Source of the DNA: Asterias rubens
Taxonomy: Eukaryota > Echinodermata > Asteroidea > Forcipulatida > Asteriidae
Length of the DNA stretch: 64,000 nucleotides
Reading direction: 5' to 3'
Assembly (NCBI RefSeq): GCF_902459465.1
Contig: NC_047065.1
Span: 1,415,309-1,479,308 of the forward strand
Shown: positions 13,801-29,100 of the stretch, piece by piece
How positions within the stretch are numbered: the first letter of the stretch is position 1
How the letters are laid out: each line of letters begins with the position of its first letter
Translations under genes and position numbers: made by a program
The notes under the pieces: model-generated
Database searches by the model: none
Told to the model about the DNA's origin: nothing
Seen by the model: only the letters and a program-made list of their open reading frames with translations

Positions 13801-16800
13801 TTTTGTAAAGTTGTCGCAAATGTAAAAACTAGGGGTCCAAATTGTTCACATACAACACAATTTATTATGTAAATGACAGATAAAACATGGTGTCCAAATT
13901 TAAAACAGCGTCCAAAAGACGGCCAAAAACCCTTCTGGCTATCACTATGCAGGCTGACACTATGTAAACCTTCGGTAAAAAAACGATGAGAACAAAACAA
14001 ATTTCTTATATGAAAGCTATTCACATAAGAGCTGAAGTCTTATTAAAATACTCTCCTGATGTTTATCAGAAAAGCGTCGATTCAAATTAGAGCTTGAATA
14101 ATAAATCAACACAACGCGCCTCTTTAAAGTTCAAGCAGCAAGCTTTGCCTGCAAAACCAATCTCCAATTAAACAAACATACATTTAACATGCATGAGTGT
14201 GATACTTAAGCATTTATTGACCTAAAACTAAGGTCTGCTTCGTCGTTATTTTCACAGATCCGAATTACCGAACACTGACGACACAAGATTAGAATTTATG
14301 TCTTCCTCTCCCGCGAAGCTCCCTTGGAAGATGAAGGAGCTCATTATTGAAGGGACGATTCGAGGTGTGTTGAGATTCTCAGGATGGGAATCGATGCGAG
14401 TTCATGCTTGATTTCTCACTACCTGACTCATCATTCTATCTGCTCTGACCATCACTGATTGTTCTCAATGCCATTCGTTGCATACTGTCATCAGTGATCT
14501 GACGTTTTGTGCCGACTCAAGTACATCACGTACATGTACATGCTCTGTGGATATTTCATTTTTGTTATGGTATATAGTTAAAGGGAGATGAACCTTTGGT
14601 AATTACTGCAAAATTTAATGACTATAAAAACTTGTTCTCAATGCCATCCGATGCACTGTCATCGGTGATGTGATGTTTTGTGCACTAACGAATCAAGTAT
14701 ATCGGAACATGCATGCTACATGACTGTGTGGACATTCCATTTTTGTTTGGTATAATTAAGAGGGTATACCTTTGGTAGTAACTCGTAAAAATTATGACAA
14801 TGAAAACTAACTTGGTAACAAGCACTGGAGAGCTGTTGATATTATACAAAATCTTGTTAGAAAGCCCCCCTTTGAAGTAATGTAGTTTTAAGAGGAGGAC
14901 ACTATGCAAACTTTCCTTGTACAACACGTCAAAACCGTTTGACAGAATATTAAACCATAGCAAAGATACCCCCATCATCAATACAAAATACACTGCTCGC
15001 TAACCCTTGTTGATGTAGTTTACTTTATGCAAACTTCCCTCAAAAGTTTTACAACATATCAAACCGTTTGACAGAATATAAACCCACGGTCATGATAGTA
15101 GATAAACCCCATCATCAATATGATAAAATACACCACTCTCGAACTGTTGTTGATGTATTCTAAACAGTTCAAGGGGACATTTATGCAAAATTTCCGTCAA
15201 AAGTTTTACAACATGCCAAAACCGTTTGACAGAATAAACCGTAGTCATGGAGAAACCCCATCATCAGTATGATAAAATACACTCCTCGCTAACCCTTGTT
15301 GATGTTGTTCTAAACACCCAGCATTGTTCAGATGGCCTAAGAGGCCCCAGCTGCATTACCTATCACTCATCGTCTTACTGATGGACAAGCTTTTATTTTC
15401 TCATTTTCTGCCTCGTTTCCCGCAGCAAAACGTTTTTACGCCATTTAGAAATGAAGTCCTTAAGGTGCAACAGAATGGACGCAAGGGTGTCCTCTGATGG
15501 ATTTAATTTCAACTTCCTTGAATTATGCCTTTTTTTACAATTTTAAAACTGGTTTGTACTTCCTGCAAATGCGAATGCAATGCAAACTTGGACATTAATT
15601 TGACATCACAACTCTGTTTTCGCTTCGATATTCGCAGGAGAATTGAGCACAATTCAACTGCTACAAAAAATAAATTATTTGTTGCGAATTTGTGACATTC
15701 GTATCGCATTCGCATGTACAGGAAGTATAAAAAAATTGGCTTTACTGGAAAATATTTAGGACTAAAAACAATAGTGAAAGCTGGCGAAATTGTTACTATT
15801 TTGCTTTTTTGTTTTGGAACAAAAATCATTAGGCCCTATACACCTCCAAACAAATTTGATTGATATATTCTTCAGCAAGCTTTTAGCCAGAATTTGGTCA
15901 AAAGGGTGTCCAAATTTGCTGGAAACTTAAAAACTGGGTGTCCAAATTGTTCACTTACAATACATTTACATATAAATGACAGATAAAAAGAGGGTGTCAA
16001 CATTTGTAAAAGGGTGTCCAAAATACACCCAAACACCCCTCTGACTATCGCAATATGTTCCTGAAATACACCTTTAACAATGTTTCTTAACGCTGAGAGA
16101 AAAAAAAACGGTCTCACACTTTCAAATAACGAACATGTGAGTGTTAGAAAGCGTCGGAGCAGATAAGCATATTACAAGTGTGTCCGATGGGACCGCATCA
16201 ACTGTACAAGAGCCCATTACTGAGTCAGTCCAGGTGTTCTTCTAGGAGCCTGGTATATCATCAAAACACTGTATGATCATTTTCAAATCTCTCCGTCATG
16301 GTTGTGATTTGGAAATTGTTTAGCAGGGTCTGTGTCTTCTAGTAGTCTAGAAAAGGAGGATGAGGCGCCCTGGACCTCCTGGGTGTTACACTCTAGAGAA
16401 AAAATAGGTGGTCGGATTCACATCTCGGCATGGTCTACATGTAGAAGATGAAGCCCCAGTGACCCTCATTGATTTATATGAAAAAATATGCACAGCCAGC
16501 CGTGAGTTTTCCCTTCAGCCCTGTTCGCATTGGGAAGATAATTCCTGGGGAATTCCTGGGGAATTCCTGGGGAATTTTAATATCACCGGTGACCCATATT
16601 TGTTGCGCAATAGCTGGAGATTTTGACACAACCTTTTTGGCGCTTTCTGGAAGTCTAGCAAGACTTCTTCAAATAAATAAATAAAACACTGCTTCTTGAA
16701 TTTCAAAATGTACATTTGTACAATTCTTTATCTATAAATTCTGATGACCTTCAAAAGTCATTGACAGGGCTGGAGTTAAATCTTTGTGAAGGGGAAGGTA

Positions 16801-19800
16801 CAGCAATTTTCATTTTGCAAAGGGCCCGTCCATTGAAAAATCTTGAAGTCCAAGGGCACCAAGGGCCAAGTCTGGGGCAACAGAGGCCGAGCCTCCGTGC
16901 CTACATGTAATTCCAGGTCACCATTGACGTATTACTCAATCCAACACTCCAGTCCTCTACTTAAGTTAATCAAGTTGTCCTGAATGAACTCATCATGTCA
17001 AACACTTTCTCATTACGAAATCTTGCGCAGCTTTAATAAACACTTACATTTACATAGTTGCCAGTTTGCATATTAGGTACTGTTGTATTTAGACCCTGCC
17101 TCTGTGTTGACACGCTTTTTTAACGTGCATAAAATTGGAACAAAACAAATTTGCAAGTTGTGTGTTCTTGTTAGTAAAAGAGAGCAACAAAAACTTGTAC
17201 AAATGAACTCTTTCTCTCTTGAAATGCTGTCAAAATGAATATTAACAATGAAGAGTGCTATTTCCATAGTTGCCTTTGTCTTTATTACAATAAATGTGAT
17301 TATAATAAACAAAAAATTCAATACAAATTTGACTAAAAATCACTTGAGGTACAAGACAAAATGAAAAACTGTAAACTGCATTTACAAGACCTGAAGAAAT
17401 TTTAAAACTACGCTAAAGAAACGAGCAAATTATAAACAGATAAACATAAATGAAGATGAAAACAAACAAGGAGGAAAAACCATGTACTAAAAGTGTTTGA
17501 ACTCCTATTGCTGCTTTGTCCCGTGACATTCTTCTCAACGTTTATTTTGCAAAACCCTACATCCTTCTCAGTGACCGAACTGATTTTAATCCCACTCTTT
17601 CCAGAGACATGATCTGAAGTCTCTGTTCTGAACCCCTTGCCTCATTCCATTGCCCAATAGACAGTTCACCTTGCCTGAAGTTACCCACCTTGCCTGAGGT
17701 TACCCACCTTGCCTGAGGTTACCCACCTTGCCTAAGGTTACCCTGACTGCTAACCCAGCAGTCCCAGTACATTGATTGTTTCCCAGCTCAGGTAGGGGGC
17801 TTCTGGTCCTCCAAGGGCACTAGGTTTAAAGGGATCCTTCAATCAAAGAAACCTTCCTCCGTGGTGAAATGATGACAAAAGCTTCTTCAAAGATGAAATA
17901 CAGCAAAGACAACTTGTGTACTTTTTCAAACACAATGGAGAGTCTACATCATGAGGTGATGTTTCAATATTTTGAAATCAGAACATTACCCTCTTTAGTT
18001 CTAGTAAACCTGGTGAGAGAAACACAACCAGATCCAAAACAAATTCCTTTATAACAGTCTCTCGAATGAAAACGCCCAAAATGTCAAACTTTAAACCTCT
18101 AGGCTTTTACAGAAACAAACAAACAAACAAACAAACAAACAAACAAACAAACAAACAAACAAACAAACAAACAAACAAACAAACAAACAAACAAACAAAC
18201 AAACAAATAAATCACAGATTCTCTTTGCAATAACAACATTACTATATCTTTAAATGTAATACTGTATATTGAGTGCAGGTGGCGATTGAAATCCCTCTAC
18301 TTTGCAGGATCACAAATCAGACTCCTAATCTCTCCAAAGCAAAGCAAAGATGCCTTTCTTTCAGACTTGAGGAAACCTTATAAATGTCTCATAGTGCAGT
18401 GACCTCCAGTTACTTAAGACCTCACATTGCGAAGGAAGAAAAATGGTTCTTCACTTTTTTGTGTGCCAGAAGAGTTTGGTTTCAGGTCAGTTTATTTCCA
18501 CTCAATCAGTTTGCTTACACAATGATAAACATTATGGTACTTTATGAATAACGTAATGATTAAGTGGTGGAAGTCCCCTAAAAGCAAGCGCAGAAGGAGT
18601 AGAAAAGTTATTACAGAGAAAATATCTTGAAAGAAGTAGCCCCTTGTGTAACCAGATTCTGAGATTGTGTAACCAGATTCTGAGCACAAGTTACAATTGT
18701 ACTTAATCAAGTGGTAGGGTTTTGACATAAGATGACCTGAAACCCTTTCCAGACGACAGCCATTTAGCAAGGCTCCCTTGCTTATTTTTTAGCATGGTTG
18801 CTAATTTAGACAATGCACCTCGTGTGAAAGGAAAACAATATTCATCCTGTCCATATAAAGAACAGCAAATTTGATATTTCACTAGGAATCTTGAGGAGTC
18901 AACCTTTCACACAAAGTGCAATTGTGAAGTTTCACAACCATGCTCAAACTTTGCAAGGGACCCCTACTTAAATGATGTTGTGTGAAATGGGTTTTAAAGT
19001 GAGTTTTCAGCAAAACAATCCAGGGTCCTTAAGCATGACACAGACCTGTCCATTTTTCCCCTCAGCCCCTCTTCTTCTAGCTGTCTTCACAAGACGACTG
19101 TTCCATATTCACTACTCCCTCCTCACACTGAAGGGGACACAAAGTCTAGCACTGCAGGCCAAGTTGTGTTCTACACCCACAGCGTCAAGCCATCTTCCAC
19201 GCTTTCAATGAATGCATAGTCGAGATGCTTGGCACAACGGCCGCTCATTGGAAATGCGAACAAAATACTGGAATGACCCAACATTATGACGGGATTGAAG
19301 AAGTACGTGTACAAATGCATGATGAGGACTGCTTTATTCCTCCATGCTTGTACACACCATGTACATGTACTGCATTTGCAAATGTACAAACATTTATGTG
19401 TGGACTGTGGAGTTCAAGAACAATGATATGATGGGTTTTTTTTATGCGGGAATTAAACCAAAATCCTTTCTCATTTATATTCCTCAAAACAAACTAAATA
19501 ACTCTTTTTATTGCTGAAAGAAACTCACCTTAAATTTCTATGAATAATTCCTATTACAGATAAGACTTTTATAAATATGTATTATTCCCACACGGTAATA
19601 GGCAGATGGATTTAAAGAAAAAACAAATTAAATTGAGTTTAAACACAATCTGTTTGCGATGATTTATGTCTTCCTTCGACAGAACTATTACAAGCTCTGA
19701 GAAAACAGTGTCTTGTAAACAGGTCAACAGAGAAAACCAACCGATTCAAGGTTTCATCGAGGAAAGCAAAATTTGACTTTTAAAATGGTTCACAATTTCT

Positions 19801-20085
19801 TAAAAGGTCACCTGTTATCTAAAAGGTAATGGAGTAAAAGTTAATCAGTTTTGAAATGGTCTGAATTAGAGGAAAATCCAATTAGAAAATGAATAAATTC
19901 AATTGGATTGAGATGACATGAACTACCCTGAACTGAACTTGGTCAATTTAAAATCGATTGAAAGGGAAGAAATCTGTTTGGTGATCACTCTTAAAATTAA
20001 TGGCAACAACAACTTTTGGTAAGAAGCCTACAGCAGCTTTCGCAAAATACATTATAAAGCACTTTGAGAATCAGTTCACTTCAGA

Positions 20086-20120
<35 letters not shown>

Positions 20121-23100
20121 CATTTCTATGGAGCTCTACAATGAACACAGCGCCTCACAAGAAAACCAAAATAACATAAGTAGAAAGCAAAACAAAAGAA
20201 AATTACAGGAGGCTCTCAGTGGGGAAACAAAAACGTTTTGAGGTTATGTATGTATAAAAGGTATTTTATAAAAAGTTTTTATGCCCCAAAATTTGAATCT
20301 GAGTAGCGTTCCTGTGTCAGTAAGTTTATTCAGATTGTGTATTCCTATAAGGGATTATTCTTTCTTTCAGGATATATTTGTTATTTCCAGTGATATCTCA
20401 AAAACATGATCGTCTTTTGAAATTAAATTTTCACAGGTTAATTTGATGTTAATTTGATTGCATAGGCCTACAATGTACATGTAAAGAATTAAAACAATCA
20501 AACGGTTCAAAAGAATTAAACGTATACTTTGCCTTTGAAACTGTTGAAATGGTATACAAATAGCTCATGATCAGTATGGGGTAAAATTATAAATTTATTA
20601 GAACTCGTTAGCTTCCATTCCAAGAGTATAATTAGTACGGTATGACAAATGGTATGCAAATGAGCTCAGAGAATGACTCATAAAAATGATATACTCTTCG
20701 TTTTAGTTAACGATACCATAACGGTATCTTATCAGTCAAGTGGGTTACTGAAAGGGCAACTGCATTAACCATTACACTTTTTCTAGTTGTATAATCATAA
20801 TTAAATTCCTTTTTTGTTTCTTAAGTACTGTATCCGAGTAGTGTATTCAATTAATAGTGGTCCGCTGGCCGAAATGGCATTTAAAAATCTATGTGGCCTA
20901 GCTGCCTAAAAGCATCCCTATTTACGCTATGCTATTTATGAAGTATGGACAAGTGAAAAAGCTGGCCAACAAACAAACTGACAAGCTTCCTGGTCATCAC
21001 TATCACTACTGAATAAATTTCTTTTGGGTTGAACACAGAAAAAGTATAATGTACCTGAAATGGGACTTGTACCTGAAATGGGACTTGAACCGGTGATTTC
21101 CAATTGAGCTATCTCGCCCTACATGTGTCGGCGATCTCCCTATTTTGTCGATATCTTTAATCGGGGATGCCAGTCAAAAGGCATAAAACTGTGGTTTATT
21201 ACTTGATACAAAAAACAACACTTTTTGGATAAGGTAGATTTGATTTGCTGAAATGTTAAGATGAAAACTCACTTTATATTTATGCAAATTTTCATGCTAT
21301 TTTATACTTAAAAGTGTGCAATGGCTATTTGACACAGCAATATTCATAATTGACTTTTTTGAAAGCGCTTGCCCTCCTGTCCTTTAAAGCTGAGTGCCAA
21401 GAGCCTGCTGTGTGGATGATCTGCACTATCAGGAATTCATCCTTCAGCGACATTGTACTGTCTTCTTTTGACACAACTATTCTTGATATTCATATTATTA
21501 GAATAGATAGTGAGGTATTCCATTCATTTTTCCTTTCCACATCCGCGGCCGGGCGCGAGCTCAAAATTAATGTCTCAGTGTGTGTCCCTGATGACACAGC
21601 ATGGATGGACATTCCATCATAAAATCACCATCACACTGACGAAAACCATCAAGGATTTCTCAGTAACCTTCCCTTTTTATTATCGTCCTTCTTTTTTTTA
21701 ATGAAAAAATTCCACCACTGAAACTCACAGGAAACCAATTCTGAAGATCTATCAATTGTCTATAAAACAACAATTATTTGTAAACACAAAGATCAGTAGG
21801 GATAGATTGCCCATTATCCAACAATCTCAGGAATATTTTGTTTGACTATATTATCAATCAATGAATTTGAATTCCTTGGCAAGGAAGATAGATGTAAGTT
21901 TTTGATGGATCATCTTGATGAAGCTATTGTTAATTCTGTTGCTTAATATTTATTTTTTTCCCCATGTGGTTACGTTCCAGTTTCAGAATAAAAATAGAAC
22001 ACAATACAATACAATACAGTTGAACAAAATGGTAAATTAATATTCACAAATTGTAGAGCAACACTATACTGTACTTTGTATGGTGTATATTTCCTTATGA
22101 TACTGCTTTTAGAATTAATTAAAACATGCATTCACACATACTCCTAAACCCCTTTTGCCATGAAATTCCCTTGACCCCCGTGTTGCGGTGTACTTGTTCT
22201 CAGATAGCACGTTTAGTTCCAAGTAATTGCAGTGGACAGTTTTTCATTAACCTGTTTATGCAATCCTGTCATGACAGATCAGGTACAAGAACCTCTGACG
22301 AATAGATACACATGTTTTAATCTGACCATGATGTACTTGACACGGACAAAATGAAAGAATTCCGCAGAATTGTTTTTTCTCCTTAATTCCACATTCCTCT
22401 CTTGCTCTGCTTTTTTATACATTTTTGATTCTTGACACTTCTGATTTGATGAGGTCTTCAAGATTGTGTTCCAATCTCGACAATCAATCCAATTTCAAGT
22501 CCACACTTCCACGGAATTCTACTTATGGTCTTCAGTCACGTCACACACCCTCTGCCCCCTCCCCTTCGGTTATTACCACGGTGACAAATCCAGCACTAAT
22601 GCATAGGGCCTACATGAGTCTTGTGTATTGCGTTACCACCATTAAAGGTCTCATACACCTTAGGTGGACTGTCACAAGATGCATACATATTTTATAAAAA
22701 TCCACCTACATTATTGTTACACACTGTGTAGGCTGTAAACACAAATCTGCATAAACCAATTGATCCTAGGCTTTGGAAGCTGATGGCTTCAGCTTTCTCA
22801 GACCATCTCAGACCATGGCCAGACTGACAGACAATTAATCATAGCATACAGGGTTCTCACATGCCACAAGCTAGCATACTGGCATGATTTGCGTGCCAAT
22901 ACATTTTTATTTGTTATATAATTTTATTTTTATTTTTACAAAACAGATGAAGAGAAAACCATGATATAGAATGCTTCAGATTGCACAGTAGGACTTCTTA
23001 TTCTTGTAACAAAGAGAACTAGAAAACATTCTGAAGACCTCATTTCAATTCAGCGTGCTTCGGCCGAGCAGCATTTTTTTGAGACAAAATATTGCTTACC

Positions 23101-26100
23101 AGAATAAGGTTAGCAGCCCAAATACTATGTCACATGTACTATCTATAACTGGTATCCTGCTTATTTTTGCTAAGCAGATACTGGTTAAACAGTATTTTCT
23201 GCTAAACGCAGCTCTATGAAATTGGGGCGATATGTCACAACTCCCCTCAAAAACATTCCCATTCCGAACAAATGGACTCTATAGCATCCTCATGGCAGTG
23301 CCCTCTTCAAGTGGAAAGATTTGAAGATGACAAACAACTTCTCAAACGAATATTTCAAGTACATATAATGGTGATGTACTAGGGCCTTTAAAGCCTACAC
23401 ACCACTACACTAATGCCCTACGGTGACCTGCTGCCTGCTTGTACCCTTGGAATGCGTTTTAGAACAGTCATATGTGAAACTAAATCTATGATACATGGTA
23501 TGTATGCATGAGATGTTTTAATGAGAACTGCGCCACATGTTCAGCTTGGGAAATGCAAACGCAATATTACATTTGTGATCATCAGGCCATAGATAATACA
23601 CTCACAAAAATGATACCCCCTTGTTTTTCTAATGAAGCTATGGGTATGTGTTTGTATTGTCGATTATTTTACTTTGATTCAATTTTTGGTGTGACTACTG
23701 TTTTGCATGATATGATCATGTTGTTGTTGTTGTTATTGTTTTCAAATGTAATAAAGTATTTAATTTAATGATATTCATTAAAAACATATAATTTTGTTTG
23801 AGTTAAGACTAATTTGAATATATTTGAAGAAGAAAATTTAATGTCTTTAAAAAACATTTCAGTTATAAGTTGCACTTCAAAATCGTTAAATAATATATTT
23901 TTTTTTTAAGCCAATTTACATAATAAATAATACATTAATTATTGTAAAATAATTCTAGATTAAAAAAAAAAAAAAATCTAAAAATTAGTTATTTTTATTT
24001 GTTTGTTATTAATGTTATCACCAACCAACAGTGGTAAACAGCTATAAACAAAAACGAGAATACAAAATAATTACATTTACAGTTTACAAACAGATAAAAT
24101 GAAAAATAAAACAAAAAACAATAATAACAAAAAAATGCATCACAGCAAAAAAATAACACCCTAATTTCACAACAACAAAACATTACATTCTTTTTATATT
24201 CTCACAGATCAAAACTGTCGGCAAAAACAATCACAAATTCCTAAACCCTTCAGTAAAAAAAACAGTTTTGGAACTGTTTTGAAGTGTTTATTTACTGCAA
24301 TTTAGCTCAACCAACAGCCAAATAAATATACAAATAGCCATCAATCTTGAGCTGTCTCCGTTGCCTCTAGGCAACATGACAGAATCCAGTCCTATCTACC
24401 TTCAGTAACCTCTCCATGAAAAGCGTCTGTTAACGCCACTTCAGGCCTGCTCCAATCTCATCGCTGCACTATTATTAGAGCCACTCTCTCTCAATCTCAT
24501 GATTGTGGAATCCAATTCTAGAAATAAGTAATGAACTGAAGAATGGTTATGAGTTTGTATTAAATATTATTATGATTTGGAACTCTACAGCCGTTCCGCA
24601 GTGAATGAATTCCCTTTAGTAGTAAAAACGTTTCATAAAATGTTTCATAAAATGTACAAATATAATGTACTCAACCGGGGGGGGGTAACAGCATATAGAT
24701 CAACTGAGGCATTAGAGCATTGCTCCAGGACACAAGTCATGCTAACATTTGAGGACAAAATAAATCAGGGCAAAAAATTAATCAAATTCAGATATGACAA
24801 GCCACTCTAACTCCACTCTAACTCATTATAAAACTTTAAAATTGTATAATGAAACCTACAAAAATGTATTGCAAGTTTTATGCTCCAGAAGATATGGAAT
24901 GAATTGCTGCATAGCATTGTTTACCCTTTTCATTAAAACTTTTTATTAAATTTTGTTTTCAACGAACTTTGACAGTCAGGGCTAAAATTTTACACCAGAA
25001 AGACAGGCAAGAGCCCAGTGATTTTAGTGCCAGGCCAGTCAGTAGTCTCTTTTGTTTTTCAATTCAATATATTTTTGTATGATGTTCAAATATTGACTTT
25101 GACAATTTTTTTATTTTCTTTTTTTTCACAGAGCTCAGGAATATGTATCAGTGCTTCATACACATTGGTGTAAGGGTAAAAGACAATTGGAAAACAAAAA
25201 ATAACTGCACTAGTGTAAGTTAGGCCGAGTAAAAAAAACAAACATGTTTCACGTCCGGGTTTTTCAAAACAAGGAGGAAGAAGGGCTTTTTATTTTTTTA
25301 TTTCAAGATGGCCACCATTCTTTGTTAAATGTCAAATATCCATTGTTTTTTCTACTGCTGAAATACACAAAACATAAATGAAACAATTTAGTCGAGGCAT
25401 TCAGACAAGACATTCAGATTGTTTTTGCTGAGATCATTTAAAATAACCCTATTTAAAAAAAAAAAAAAAAATGTGCACAAAAAAATAAAATAAAGAATAA
25501 AATAAACAAGGAGGCGGCCTGTAAAAAGGAAGCGGGCGGGGACACTAAACATGTTTCTTTTTTTACTTGGCCTTACTAAAAATCTTCAAATTTTCACCTG
25601 AAACTTACTTATTAACTGCAGTTTAGCTACATCTTATGAGGTTTACGATGTGGCAGTTTGACATTTTGGTCCGACGAAGCTAATGTGCCAAGGGATCATA
25701 CACAAAGCTTATCTACTGGAAGGGAATTTGTTCATGCTGGCTAACCCAATGATTGAACCAAGCACCATGAAAACCAGGGCCCAATTTCATTGCCCTGCTT
25801 ACCGTAAGCAAAGAATTGGCACTTGCGGAAGCAGGGCTTACGTCAAGCGTATTTCATGAGTTAGCAGGGAATTTTGGCTTGTGCGTACTGAACATTACTA
25901 GGCATTCTTCGCTTACACAGTACACAGCTACAGCTAGCACAGAAAATCTGCGCTTGCCCAGCAAGCAGAGAATCTTGATCGTAAGCAAAGAATTCGGCGG
26001 TAAGCAGAGCCATGAAATTGGCCCCTTGTTATTCCACTGAATGCAACCATCATAAGCAAGGATACCAGCCGTAAAGTATGACATTTAAAACATACATTGA

Positions 26101-29100
26101 GATCAGAAAGTCATCCTAGAGGTCGCTTGACACTTGCAAAGAATCATTTCCAAAAGTGACCTTTGAAAATTGGGATTATGAATTTTAAGATGGCGTAACT
26201 GATGCAATATTCATTGTGCGCATGAATGCTTAATTATAAAGCATATGACGCAGTTGTTGTGGGTGCCATGGGTTATTTTGAGACCTGCTAGTGAGTATGA
26301 AACTAGAACATAATTTGAATGTTGGCAGGATGCCAACTGTGAATATGCTTTACAAGTTGAACCATTTCCTCATCACACAGAAAATCCAATGCAAAGGAGA
26401 AGTATGACATGAACGTAAATAGAGCTAATTTCCGGACTATTATAATTGCCATCTTCCCACAGGAAATTTGTTGTAAAATAAAATCATATCTGCAATGTTC
26501 AAACTTCCACTGCAGAAGTCAAGACGACCCATAAGCGTGGCCATGTGACCTTTCACCTATATCATTGACCTAATGACCCCTCCCCATACACTGAGGACTT
26601 TACAATCTTTGTATTACAATCTTTGTATTACAATCTTTGTATTACAATCTTTGTATTACAATCTTTGTATTACAATCTTTGTATTACAATCTTTATATTA
26701 CAATCTTTGTATTACAATCTTGAATCATGTGAACAGTACACAACAAGCAAAGATACAATTGTTTACTTGGTCAACAAAGTTCCTCTTTTTAACTTAGTAA
26801 ACACACAATGTATGGCAAAGACTTTATGGATTTAAAGGGATACCTTTGGCTATTATTCCGAAAGTTAATGACCAACGACCATAAAAGCGTGCTAGGTTTG
26901 ATATCTCAGAAACGATACCACCTTTTTAAATGAAATTTGACAGGTTAGTTTTATCCGAACAGTTTCAAAAAACAAACATAATATTTATTATTTAATATTA
27001 TTACTATTATTATTGGTTTATTTCATATTTTTCACACAAATAAAAAATCAAGGAATAAACAGTATGGCAACTGAGTAATATGTTTAATTGCACCATACAA
27101 TCAATAATTCATAAACTAGGAATTAAAATAGTAAAAAAAAGGTACCGTACTTTGCCTCTATTAAGGGAAAACAAAATGTATTGGACAGATCCATCCAAAC
27201 TCCATTGATTGGGTCCTTATATAGAAATAATGAAGGTTTTACTGCCAGACTAAAAAGTACCCTACAATGCACATCCATCACCACAAAGTTAAGCTCTCTC
27301 TTCAAATCACCCAGGCACATTCCTGAGGTCAGAAGAAAAGCAAAACTTTCCTTTACTCAATTCCTTGTCTATTGTTAAGCCTCTTCCACTGAGGAGATTA
27401 TCTGGTCTCTTGTGTGGGAATGAGTACATTGGGGTGAATAGGGATAGTGATGCAAGCAGGGTGAAGTGCTATTTGCAGTCAATGGTCTTTATAAATCACA
27501 GTCTGTCACATCATGACAGACAGGATATTAAGTAAAGGTAAACCACAGTTATTTGCTAATCGAAGGAACTGTTTATCATGGTTGTAGCTAGACCAATTTA
27601 TTTTAGTGGTTAAAATCATAGAGTTTTATATAAGAACTAGAGGGCGAACTGGTGATGCTGCTTGCACAAACGCGATGGGACCGCAAGCAGACACGCGCGC
27701 CATTCTGTACGCGCGTTGAATATGAAAACACATGTTTGAGTTTGTGTTTATTGAACGCTACGCAATGCTGTTTTTTCAACTTACCAAATGGCCGCACAAA
27801 CACACGCTGTGTGATGCTGTTTTGTTAACTTAGAAAATGGCTGCATGTGCGCATGCCGGGGCGCGTATATAGGCCAGTACGCCCTCTAGTTCTTATATAC
27901 AACTCTATGGGTTAAAAAACTTATTTGAAGTCCACTAAGGGCAAGTGGATCAACAAAATTATTCATGTTTAATTGTGGGGGCCATCATTGCTGAAGTGCA
28001 AGCTTCAGGGCCTACTGCCAGGTTTCCAAACTGTTCATGTTATTTAAGTTGAATGCCCTTTTGACTACCTGTTCTTTCTCTGTGACACTTGATACTTCTT
28101 ATCATTAGCTGTGTCTGAGATCAATACACAGTAGACAATATTTTGAACAATTTGCTTAGCAACACAATGTGCTCAGAGTGCTGGGCAAAAAATTGCGAGT
28201 CCTTGGCAGGCCTGCCCAGCTACAACACTGCTGTTCACCAATAACAGAGATGACTTCTACAAAAGGTTTCATGTCAAAAGACTTCAGCTTCTTTATTCTG
28301 TCCTAGAAAAACAAGGTCGGGGCAACACCTAAGAGAGAGTAATATGGCAACATACTCGGAATGTGCTCTCTTTCAAAATGGCTTGTAGAGAAAAATTAAA
28401 ATTGAAAAAAAAAAAAAAAAAAAATGTAGCTAAAAACTTGTTAAAATGCATCATACTGCACTGTATGTTTACAGGAGTTTTCTGGCCCTTTCTGCACAGT
28501 TGGGTAAAATTAACCTAAATGCCAGACAGACTGTGTATTGTAGACTGTGTATCTTTGACTATTACTTTAAGTATACCCTGCCTTTAAAGGAACTTGCTGC
28601 TTGATCAGGTACCAGGGTTGGCAGCGCTATCCTTAATTACACTTTGCCTTAACTGACAATGATTGATTACATAAGTTTCATCCAATGAAGGTGAAACGTT
28701 TATTTTATCTCAAATACCGAGCTCTTAAACCGCAGCACGCTGACTGTCAGAGCTAAGCCAGAGTCTGGTTAAAGTCCAAGGTAAAACTTGACAAGTTAAT
28801 AAGTCAGGCCTCAACAGCATTCTTGTGGTGTTTTATAGATCGTGCATATATATTCTCAAATAAACACTGTAGGGGCCTACACAATTCTTTTTATTCCATC
28901 GCGCTTTGAATAAATTTGCCATCAATTTCAATTATGATTAAAGACTTTGGACACTATTGGTAATTGTCAGAATCCTGTCTTCTCACTTGGTGTATCTCAA
29001 CATATGCATAAAATAACAAACCTGTGAAAATTTGAGCTCGATTGGTCGTTGGAGTTGCGAGATAACTATGAAAAAGAAAAAAAAACCTTGTCACACGAAG

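Noticed and set aside
26573-26835. Repetitive plus-strand proteins over the 14 bp array
   Set aside because: The unit length forces all three frames to cycle through the same peptides; the region is intronic.
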